Translations under genes and position numbers: made by a program
Part shown: in pieces, positions 49,911-59,306 of the stretch
How the letters are laid out: each line of letters begins with the position of its first letter
Position numbering within the stretch: the first letter of the stretch is position 1
DNA from: Oxytricha trifallax
Lineage: Eukaryota > Ciliophora > Spirotrichea > Sporadotrichida > Oxytrichidae
Reading direction: 5' to 3'
Assembly (NCBI GenBank): GCA_000711775.1
Contig: ARYC01000641.1
Span: 1-64,000, forward strand
DNA: 64,000 nt
The notes under the pieces: model-generated
Told to the model about the DNA's origin: nothing
The model's input: the letters and a program-made list of their open reading frames with translations, nothing else
The model's database searches: none

Positions 49911-50701
49911 TCACATATTAAATTTTCCCGTAAAGGGATTTGGCTTCTCTTTCTTTTCTTCCTCTTGTGGCTTGCTTGGGCCCATGTTTCTTCTCTTAGT
50001 GCCAGCCCCTGCATCTATGTTCATCTCTTCTGGCTTTTATAAATCTTCGAAGAGTCTCTTACTCAATTCATGCTTTACTTGAGATTTTCTCTCTCTGTTT
50101 AATTTGCTGCGCTTTTTCATCAAGTATATAGCAGTGCCAGGTTTTTCTATAAAGTTAGAAGACTAAGCTTACTAGAGATGAATGGATGCTTTTATAGTTC
50201 CTATAGAGGTGTCGCTGATTTTAATTCCATGCTTCTCTTTTTCTTCAGGAGAGATGCTATAGCGTTTCTTGTGAGCTTCTTAAATAACTTCATTTTAAGT
50301 ACTCAGGTTTCAGAGTTCCAAGGACACCAAAGAAGAAGTTTCTCTCTGGCAACTTATTAGAGAGTTGCAGCTTTAATGGAAGGTAGAGAGCAACATCTGG
50401 ATCACTCATAGCATCATCATAGAGGTTTGTTACTGAAATTTAGGGTAGTTAGGTATCTCGATCATTCTGATTTCATTAGACTTAAAAGCTTTTTTCTCTT
50501 CATTAAGCAATGCTTTTAAGAATGATATTTTTGTTCCCTCCTGTGTTGGCAAGAACAATCCAACTATAGTTAATAAGTTAGTTATAGTGAAAACTTACCT
50601 TGCTATACCAAGTATCTGTAAAGATCTTCTTTACTTCTGAATTTTCCTATTAAATCTTGAGATTAAATTCTCAACATTGCATCATTCATAGATTCCATCA
50701 T
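49911..50701 (-). pseudogene. TBE3 22 kDa-type ORF, 1 bp deletion
   Basis: ATG 50701, first exon with KFRSKEDLYRYLVQQ, an intron of about 36 bp, then LFLPTQEGTKISFLKALL. One base is missing at IPNYPEIS (near 50450). Most of the rest (VALYLPLKLQLSNKLPERN, EMNIDAGAGTKRRNMGP) is readable to TGA 49911-49913. Confidence 0.75.
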
Positions 50702-50884
50702 GCTTCAAGTTTCTATAAATGTTTATGAAATTTAAAATTATGGATATCCATTCTAAACTTACTAAAATTTTACTACTAAATAGGGAGATCCACATAGAGG
50801 TCAACCTGAATCAGATAAATAGATAAAGATGGAAGAATTTTCTCCAAGTTTCAGAGTTTGACTTCCATTTTTATCAAACTTTCT

Positions 50885-51085
50885 CCATTAAATTGCTCCT
50901 AATAATAATTAATTTAATTAGGTGGTGCTCCTAATTTATTTAAAACTTAATTAGGAGGTTAAATTAAAGTTCAAAACCGTATTAGAGTGGTGCATTAAAA
51001 AAATTAAATTTTAAAACTTCCACTTCTAAATTTACGAGAACATATTTAGGAGCACCACCTAACTCCCCAAAACACATTTAGGTGC
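50885..51085. repeat. TBE3 internal TTAGGWGGTGCTCCTAA repeats
   Basis: Copies of TTAGGTGGTGCTCCTAA and TTTAGGAGCACCACCTAA lie in the gap between the divergent ORFs, resembling the TBE2 unit more than the TBE1 unit. Confidence 0.7.
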
Positions 51086-51263
51086 ATTTTAATGTATAAA
51101 ATGGATGAAATAATAATAAATTATCTCTAATGTTAAAAAATATAAACCTAATGTCTCTCACTCTGTTCCCATTAAACCTCTCTAAATATTTGAGGATATG
51201 CTCTTGCTTGTATATAAAGGTAGAATTTAAACAGCTTATATAATTATTAATAGTATTTATAAA

Positions 51264-52710
51264 ATGAGCGGCAACTTACTAAGAAAAGCGGCATTACTTG
51301 GCATTAGACAGCAAAAACTTTCCTTCATGAATCAAAAGAAAATTGAGACTTGTGATGCATTTACCTAGTACGAACCTGAAATCCTCTAACCTTAGGTCTC
51401 AGACTTTCAATAACAATTCAGTTGTTAAATAGAAATGCATAGCTAAGAAATTCAATGCGAAGTTCCAATAAAAATGGTTGAAGAGGAGGAGAGAAAAAAG
51501 AAATTAAAGCATTACATTTATGTTAAGAGTGTGAGAAGAACTTCACTTATAAATCTGCTCTTAAGCGTCATATCTTAGAGAAGCATTCTAACAAACCAAA
51601 GCTCTATCTTAAGCATGATAAGATAGATGGAATATATTTTTGCCCTTATTGCAATAAGCAATATAACCATTCAAAGGATTTAAAAGTTCACCTATAAAAC
51701 CATCATGGCAAGAAGTTTGAAGTCATAGATCCTGAGACTGGTGAGGTCTTCCTTCAAAAAAGAAAGCCAAGAGACCCTTTAGAATCCTTGGAACAAAGAG
51801 CTAAGAAAGAAAATAAGCTTATTAAAGCAGTTAGAAACCTCCCAGCTTTTGAGATAGTGAAAATCACTCTGAAGATACAAGCACTAAAGCTTCCAATTTT
51901 AAATGTAATTGACCTTAAAGAATGTAAGGAAAGTTATCTTATACTTGAGGACAAGTTTGAGAAAAAGGTCATAACTGATAAGCAGTTCGCATACAAGATT
52001 TATCCATTCAACTACTTTCAATGCGATGACAAGTATCAAATGGAATTTGTCAATGAGTACTAAGCTCTTACTAAAGCAAGGGATAGACAGTGCAGATTTA
52101 TAATTAAGCTCGATGCAATACTGCTTCTCAAGATCATTTTGCTTTTCGCCTACCTCTATATTAAATGACATTAAGAGACTACATTTAAGATTAAATGATT
52201 CCAAAGTAGCTACCTCTTATTCTTACAAATGTTTGCAAAGGCATAGAAGAGTTGCACACTTTAGGATATGTTCATAGAGACTTGAAGCTTGAGAATATAA
52301 TGCTTGACTTTTCACCTCTCAGAGTAATAATAATTGATTTCAATAGATCATAAAGAGTTGTAGCTTCAGGACTTGGCAACGTTTATGGTACTCCTGGATA
52401 CTTCCCAGAAAGGGAGGACTGGAGAGATGGTGATATTAAGTGAGATGTATGGGCTCTAGCAGCAATTATTGCTGAATGCGATATGCCAAGAAATGATTAC
52501 TATAGCTGTAAGAGAGAGAAAGATTCAAAGCAGAGAATACAGCAATATCTAGACTAGAATAAGATAAAAGGTAAAATGAAAGATATGGCTGAGCAGATTA
52601 TCTTAAGACCAAACCACAGAGCAGAGCAAACAATAGACTAAATGATCAACTGGATAGGAGATATCAAATTTAGAAAATTAGCACATGATGCCAAGGTATA
52701 GTTTGAGTGA
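51264..52710 (+). pseudogene. TBE3 57 kDa-type zinc-finger/kinase ORF, two frameshifts
   Basis: ATG 51264. Two C2H2 fingers (CQECEKNFTYKSALKRH and YFCPYCNKQYNHSKDLKVH) flank KLYLKHDKIDGIYF. The kinase-like part has HRDLKLENIML, IDFNRSQR and GTPGYFPEREDW. Frameshifts occur near 51505 and 52130. The end is TGA 52708-52710. Confidence 0.8.
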
Positions 52711-53745
52711 ATAGTAAAAAAAAAACCTCTCTAATACACACTACTATAGATTACATTTAAACATTAAACCCCTACATAAACCCTATTAAAACCCTAATAA
52801 AGAATGCACTAATAGTCTACTTTTATCAATCAAAAACTCAATCAAACTACTGAAAGGGTTTTGGGGTTTTGAATCATGAAGTTGAGTTGAAGCTTCTAAA
52901 CAAAAGAAAAGCGAGGGAATATTCTAAGCTTGTAGTACCTGAATAAGCTAGAGAGTTAGAGTACGTGAAGAAGGCACGCAACCAACTGACCTCTGAAATA
53001 ACAAAAATTATGATCAAGATTCAATACGAGAAAATACCGGTTCTTGCTTAAATTGACCTAGATACTTCTCTTTAAAGCTACATTATAATAGAAGACTCCT
53101 TTGATAAGAAAGTTATCAACGATCATCAATACGCATACAAGGTGTACCCCTTCAACTATCTATTAAGTAATGATAAATATTAGATGGAGTTTACAAATGA
53201 GTATCAAGTACTCCATCAAGCAAAGTTTAAAGAGTGTAGTTACTTAATCAAGCTAGATGCTGTTCTCCTTGCCAAGGATCATGTTGCTTTCAGACTCCCA
53301 CTCTATGAAATTACTCTAAGAGATTTCATAACAGATCAAATTAATCATAAGTAACTTGGATAAATAGCAACTCAGACCATACAAGGCATTAAAGACCTTC
53401 ACAAGTTAGCGTTTGTTCACAGAGATTTAAAGCCAGAAAATATTATTATAAACTTTTCTCCAGTAAGAGTAGCAATAATCGATTTCAACAGAGCCTAAAG
53501 AGTGGAAGTCTCAAGGCTTGGAACTGTAATGTGAACTCAAGGCTTATTCAGAAAGAGAAGACTGGAGAGATGGTGACTTTTAGTGGGATATGTGGGCTTT
53601 AGCAGCAATAATAATAGAGTGCGAAATGCCTGGCAACGATTACTACTCTACAAGGTGCGAGAAAGATGCTAAGTAAAGAATCAAGTAGTTTATAGACAAA
53701 ACCAGAGTATCTCAATCAATAAAACATATGGCAGAATCAATTAGT

Positions 53746-55005
53746 CAAAATAGTATAAAAACCGTCAATAAAGAAATCCTTAAATACAAAGAAATATATA
53801 ATATACTAACTTTAAACGTTTTTAACATTTTATGCTGGAAATATTTGTAATTTATGAAAGAATTTTATTTTATCATGAATTTATGAATTTAAACATATTT
53901 ATTTTTGCAACTTAAGCCAATTAAATATATTAGAATTTTTAATTTATATCTTTAAGTACATTAATTAATTAAAGGAAACTGAAATGAAGTTTACTTTTGA
54001 TTAAAATTAAGTTTAATTTATTCCTATTTACTAATATGAGTAATTTTAAATTAAATTTCAATAATAAGTATTATATCTTAAAAAATTAATAATTTTAATG
54101 TATAATTTAAACTATTTGCTTAAAATATAAAACTATGAATAAATCTCATTTAATTTTGATAAAAAAGTGATTACATTTTAAATAAAAAATAAAAATAAAA
54201 ATTTTAAGATTTAAATATAAACCCAATACGTAAACCCAAAACGTATGTACACATAGAATTTGTAAGTTAATAAAAAGTTTTAAGTATATCGATAAATAAG
54301 GAAATTTAAAAGGACAGAATTTAACTTAATTTGAGGGAGCCGATATCGAGAATGCAAAAAGAAGGGTTGGCACTATCACGGCTCTTACAAAGTTTGAATA
54401 TGATTAGATTAATATGATTAGATTGGTGTGATTTTTAATTTTAAGTTCAGAGCAGTTTGAAATCCAGTAGGTTGTCGGGGCCGTTCTCGAGATTTTTCAA
54501 CATTGGTATAGTATTATACCGGTCTGACCTCTATAATCCAGTGCTTTGGCTTAAGCCAAAAAGCATTTTTGAGGGTCAAAACTGAAGACCCAAATTTTCG
54601 ATTTCGGGTGCCATTAACTTCTAGATATTCTCGTCTTCACATTTCTACTGGCCATTATTCAGTTATGGACGGGGAAAGGTTTGAATTTCGAAAGTTGCCG
54701 CGGATTTCGACATTTTTCAAAAAGCCAATTTTGGGTTTTGCCCATCTTGAAAATTCCTAAAATATATCACAGCTCTTCAACCACCCACCTCCAGGCAACT
54801 CTAAGCTACTCGTTTAATGAGTTATAGTGAATAATCATTATTTGTCTTGGTTTGGCAGTGAGTCAGCCATAAATCCGGAGGATATAAGCAAAAGAGTGTT
54901 TTTTTCATATAGTTAAGGATCAATAATCCAGTCGAAATTTTAATAATCCAGTGGTTTAATAGTAAAATACAGTCGAATTAATCATTAAAATTAAGCATAA
55001 ATCAG
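53746..55005. other. AT-rich DNA then a GC-richer leader with AATCCAGT repeats
   Basis: 53746-54430 is AT-rich with nothing recognisable. From about 54430 composition becomes more balanced. AATCCAGT occurs at 54461, 54535, 54925 and 54945, always upstream of the SecA-like gene. No coding segment with family resemblance is seen between 54430 and 55005, although open frames exist. Confidence 0.5.
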
Positions 55006-57914
55006 ATGAATCCAGCCACTGGATTTTAGAAAACCTCTGAAATCAGCCTTCAATAACTTTTGAATGCGAGTGCTGGTAAGCTTAAATCTTCGATATTATC
55101 TTCTATTTAGAAGGTATTAATGATTTGCAAGTGCCGCAGGAGGCACCTGATTAGTCAAACTCAGATTGGATTTTTGAAAATCATCAAGCCAATGGAAATT
55201 TTGAAGAAAATTTTAAAGCCAAGGGCATTAAGTGTGAGTATTAAAATGCGCAAGACAGCGCTAAAATCAACCGCGCTAAAGAATTTCTGCAATAAAATAA
55301 CTATAACTTGAAAATGCTGCTGTAGCAGGCGGATTTTGCAGCTTATAATAAAACTTTTGATTTTAAGTAGTATGTGAGAAAGTATATAAATAACAAAAAG
55401 CCAAAGAAGATCAAGCACAGCCATAAGAGTAAATCCGTGGTATCATAGCCTCTAGATGTTACTGCTGCTATCGAAGAGCTTAAGGAGAGTGAATAAGCTA
55501 CGAATCTCAGCTTTGCAAGTGATTAAAATCAAAATAAAGAACCCTTACCTCAACTCTTTATTAACTATGGCTCGATCATTGGCCATGAGATTCTCATAAA
55601 GCACTTCGAAAGTTTCAAGAATTCTTAATATTATTAAAGGTCTTGCATTTTGCAAGAAATAGTTACTCGAAACACCCATTCACTTTTCTCCTTCCTAAGC
55701 AATTTTGAGAACGTTAGTGACCATAAACTAAGCGAGAACTTGCTCTCATTGCTCGTGGATTTGATTTAAAGCAATAATAATTTAGATGAAGACTCAAAGC
55801 CACGTATCTTTTTAGCTGTTCTTGGTTATTATATGGGAGAAAGAGTATAAATCGAAGATGAATTAATTCAAGAATCAATCTTATTATTAATTCGCTCACC
55901 TAATACGAGACAAGCTCTAGGTTTAGCGAACTTTGTATTCTTTAATTCAGTTGCAGCATTCACTAAACAGCTTGCACCAGTGCAGAAATTGGATTCTACT
56001 CTCCCCTATATTATACAATTAATGGGTTAAACTTGGTAATTATTCGCAGTCGACTCTCAAGTTTAAAAGCTAATACCTACTTCATTCTTTATCTTGAATG
56101 TGCCTTTCATGACTCTACTCAAGCAAGACTGTGGCTTGCACTTAATAAGAGACATACCTGTAGAATACACAGAGTACTTCGTAAGAATTTGTGCTCTCTC
56201 TTGCTCTCCTACAGTTGAAGCACTCAAAGATTATATATCAATTACTAGGGCTACTTTCTTACAGAAGTAAGAGGTTATTGATTCAAACACTATGGTTTAC
56301 TTTATGAAAGGCCTTGCATAAAGGCTGCAGAGCAGAGACGAGTAGTGGGTAGGCAAAGTAGAGCAGTTCAAGAAGCTTCAGCAGCAAATCATAGAAGCTT
56401 AAATTGAAAAGAATGTGAGTGTGAGCAACAGCATTATTGAAAATTGCCTTAATGGCGACTGCTCTGAAATTTAAAGAATTTTACACTTACCCAAAAATAT
56501 GGAAGCTTTCTCTGATAAAACTATTGTAGACTTACTTCAACTCTTTGAGAATGCTAATATCTCGCACATGTTAGCTCGTGCTTTCAATTCAAAGCCACAG
56601 AATGAAAGGTTAAGTGTGAGTAATGACTTAGAAAAGCTGCAGCAAAATCTTGGCTTTAAGTTATATAGTTCTCAAATTTTGTGCATTAACTATATTTGCG
56701 AAAACTTGCACGCAAACCATTTAATACATTTTGGTATTGGTAATGGCAAGACCTTGATCTGCGTTGCGTTAGCCATTCTTATAGCTCTTAAAACGAAGCT
56801 ATCCGTAATCATAGTTGGCAAGAATGAGCACTTAGTGCAGAGAGATTACCAAAAATTTCAAAAAGTTATTAGTGCAATGGAACTTGATTCAAACCATAAT
56901 TTCTTTGCAAAAAGTACAGGCATTTATTTTTTCACTCAACCACAACTCAAGAAACAAATGAAGGCTCCTAAATTCATGAGTGTGTGGCACGATAGCATCG
57001 TGCTTGTTTATGAATACGACTGGATTCTCTTCGATGGCTCCGCTGACAACATTATAAACCAACTAAATTTTTACAAGCAAGCAAGAAGTATTATTGGATT
57101 TTCAGGAAGCCATCTTTCTCAAGGTGAAGAAAATTGTCTTAGTTTAGCTTTGCATAGCACACCTGTAGTATTCCCTACCCTTGATAAACTGCAAGGAGAT
57201 AAGAAAACTTAGTTAGCAGACTTGCTGATAAGTTCAAACCAAGGAGATTACTTACAGAGAATCAAGGAAATCATAAAGGATTAAGTAGCTGTTTCACCAG
57301 TTTTAATAGTGGCTTCAACAAATTACAGTGCTATTGAAATAGGTTTAAAGAAATCCGATTTTGATTTCATTAGTTTCAACCACTCCTAAGCGACTGCAAT
57401 TGAATCTGTGCTTGAAGGCAGGTATTTAATGAGAAATGCAAGCAAAAACTACGGGGTTCACTTGCTCAACGAGCCACAGGGGAGAGGAACAGATATCTAA
57501 ACTAATGATGAAATCGATTAAAATGGTGGTTCATATTTAATCATTGCTGATGTTTTCTCACAAAGATCTGAAGAATAAATCATTGGCAGAATTGGGAGAC
57601 TTAACACTAAAGGCAGATGGCAGCGAGTATTATATAAGCAAGCTTCTAAAGATAGTGCAGAGCAGCTGCTTATAGTTGAAAAGAAAGAGATAGAGCTTAT
57701 ACTTCCTCGCAAGCACAATTAAGTATAATCAATTTAAATCGATAAGAAGCAATGGAAAATTTTATTGAATAAAACCAGCAGCCTTAAGAATAAATTTCTG
57801 CAGAGCTTTCAAACGAATAGGAGCAAGATAATATTGTAAGAGAAATCGTTCAACATATTGGATCTCTCACTGAAAAAGCTTACAGCGAAGCAAGCAACCC
57901 AGCAGCAGTAGTGA
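55006..57914 (+). CDS. SecA-like motor ATPase/helicase, 957 aa
   Basis: Start ATG 55006 reads MNPATGFQKTSEISLQQLL, then a 35 bp GT-AG intron (55076-55110). Removing it leaves exactly 958 codons to TGA 57912-57914. The N-terminal 480 residues are unrecognised and Lys/Gln-rich. From about 56640 the order matches the SecA ATPase. LGFKLYSSQILCINYI is followed by a Walker A-like HFGIGNGKTLI, then LVQRDYQKF and VYEYDWILFDGS (degenerate DEVD-SIL). The second RecA half has LLNEPQGRGTDI and QIIGRIGRLNTKGRW (compare AGRGTDI and RGRSGRQGDPG). TAA/TAG as Gln and the ciliate-type intron exclude bacterial contamination. SecA drives protein export in bacteria and plastids; its role here is unknown. Confidence 0.8.
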
Positions 57915-58183
57915 AGCAAAATAATCTTGAAGAAGAAAAGGAGCCTTAATAAATTGAAGAATAAGGTGAATAAAGTAAGTTGGGTTTTTATTAACCTTCT
58001 CTCATAGAGCTTATTGAATAGAAGATGAGTTAAAACCCTGTGCTTCAAGATAACCATTCGAGCAGGTACAGCAATTGGTGCACAGGAGTTTAAAGCGGTA
58101 GCACCATGAAATTACTAAGGCTCAAAGCAGAGAGAGATCCAAAAGCAAAAGCAGTTCTGCAAGTTTAAAGAGAAGATTATTGA
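57752..58183 (+). CDS. overlapping acidic ORF after the SecA-like gene
   Basis: A 143-aa frame (ATG 57752 to TGA 58181-58183) that overlaps the last 163 bp of the SecA-like gene in the next frame. It is Gln/Glu-rich (ISAELSNEQEQDNIV, EEEKEPQQIEEQ) and looks more protein-like than the overlapped SecA tail. It could be a separate product, or the SecA-like protein may continue into it by frameshift. No known family. Confidence 0.5.
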
Positions 58184-58407
58184 AAGGTTAGCAAAAGCTT
58201 GACTTAATCAAAGAATAAAATAAGACTTGAGAGTTGGTTACTCGTCGCAGTGCTAGAGATAAAACATTCACTTGCACTTATACAGAGCTGCCAGAGAACG
58301 AAGAGACAATGGAAAGATGGTTGAAGGCAGCCTCGAGTGAGAGAAGGCACTTTAAAAGCGACATAAACCATAGAAATTCAGAGAGAAAACCAAGATTAAG
58401 AATATGA
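58184..58407 (+). pseudogene. broken coding tail after the acidic ORF
   Basis: A further coding-like stretch (TRRSARDKTFTCTYTELPE, then MERWLKAASSERRHF) ends at TGA 58405-58407. It is separated from upstream sequence in its own frame by a TGA near 58223. It may be the C-terminal part of the preceding ORF after frameshifts or an unseen intron. Confidence 0.35.
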
Positions 58408-58500
58408 GATTTATCTTAATTTTTTAAAGAAATTCACCATATTCAAGTCTTTGCTATTAATAGCGTATAGAGAATCGTGGAGGAATAGAAGCAGCAGCAC

Positions 58501-59306
58501 TCATTGTCTCATGTTTGGAGATTGATTTTGCATGTTCTACAGGTTACCATCTTGCATAAACTGCTCTTTCATCTTGCGTAAGTCAAGCAACTCACTTTCC
58601 ATATTATCATGTTATTGCTTCAACTTTTTAGTTTACTGCAAGAATTCCTGCTTATCTTATTTCAAAGCATCTTCATAATCCTTTACCTCCTCTAACTATT
58701 CACGGGTTCTCTTTCTTTTAGATGAATCCTTAACGAGATTCACAGCCTTACCTCGCTCAGCTACACAAGAAATTAAGAGAGAGTAAACTTACTGCTAAAG
58801 TTAAGGCATCTGCTGAGAGCGTCCACGACCTCGGGTCTCATTTCTATAACGAGATATCTATTTTACTCGAGCTTTTCTCTTCGTTAGAGCATTGCATCAT
58901 GAATCATCTGGGAGACACCGTCGGTGTCTAAGGTGAAGAGCAAATCGCAGATCCATTATCTGTCAAGGTGGACCCAATCTCGTTCTTCAGGCAAGTATTG
59001 CAGCAGTCTTGAAGACCCTCTTGCATAATCGAGAAAGTCTTGAACTGTAAGTCCATCGATTTGAGGCACTGCTGGCACCTTAACTGCGTCTCTTCTTACG
59101 TACTATATTAACAGTTACAGGGTTAAGCTAGGGGTTACGTCTTTCTCTGCTCTTATGATTTACTTAAGGAAATAAATGTTGGTGGAGTCCGCTTTTGGTA
59201 AGAAAGCGTGGCAGTCTTGGGCAAGAAAGTTGTATAGCTCTTTCTTACTTTTGCACTTCTGGGCGAGTTCTGAAACATTGATACCAGTAAGTTGCTATTG
59301 GTTCAT
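58501..59306 (-). CDS. 257-aa protein resembling the TBE 22 kDa protein
   Basis: ATG 59306 to TGA 58501-58503 with a 32 bp GT-AG intron (58761-58792), leaving exactly 258 codons. The N-terminal half has CKSKKELYNFL, HAFLPKADSTNIYFLKQII and VPAVPQIDGLTVQDFLDYAR with LLQYLPEERDW. These match in order the TBE segments FRSKEDLYRYL, LFLPTMEGTKISFLKAI, IPNYPEISVTNLYEDAM and VVYLPTKKQL. The C-terminal half is a basic stretch (KRKRTREQLEEV) plus a coiled coil. It is intact, unlike the three TBE copies, and converges on the SecA-like gene just as the TBE 22 kDa ORF converges on the transposase. Homology is by eye only. Confidence 0.7.

Larger units (their letters stand above)
48719..52871 (+). mobile_element. 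TBE3: telomere-bearing element (4153 bp) nested in TBE2
   Basis: Inverted repeats of about 117 bp, starting CAAAACCCCAAAACCCTTTC, differ between ends by about one base. The telomere-like core has three rather than four C in its second block, and the rest of the repeat is unlike TBE1/TBE2, so this is a different subfamily. AAT duplications flank it (48716-48718 and 52872-52874). Near-identical ends suggest it is the youngest of the three. Confidence 0.95.
45768..53745 (+). mobile_element. TBE2: telomere-bearing element, split by TBE3, right end lost
   Basis: Begins CAAAACCCCAAAACCCCTTG at 45768 directly after an ATT that fits the ANT target rule. It carries the same three genes as TBE1. TBE3 interrupts it at 48719-52871. 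After TBE3 it continues from 52875 to about 53745, where similarity to the other copies stops before the kinase C-terminus. No right inverted repeat is present. About 200-300 bp of the right end, and the kinase-gene DNA that should follow, are missing. Confidence 0.9.
48248..53745 (+). pseudogene. TBE2 57 kDa-type zinc-finger/kinase ORF, interrupted by TBE3
   Basis: The first part (ATG 48248 to 48718) encodes two C2H2 fingers (YFCELCERDFAHKSSWYRH, YDCFECHEQYSHTRYLKKH). The second part (52875 onward) continues in the same frame once TBE3 and one AAT are removed, giving KKDIEVEN then HEVELKLLN. The kinase-like part has HRDLKPENIII and IDFNRAQR. TGA at 53532-53534 ends the frame, and degraded similarity continues to about 53745. 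Confidence 0.8.

Noticed and set aside
40250-52871. C4A4 repeats as real telomeres or chromosome ends
   Set aside because: They occur only as the outermost 16-17 bp of inverted repeats flanking TBE genes, with 3 bp duplications outside, so they are transposon ends.
55006-57914. Bacterial contamination as the source of the SecA-like gene
   Set aside because: It uses TAA and TAG as sense codons throughout and has a 35 bp ciliate-type intron.
55006-59306. Helitron or DDE transposon encoding at the SecA-like locus
   Set aside because: No Rep HUH motif, no DDE triad and no terminal repeats were found.
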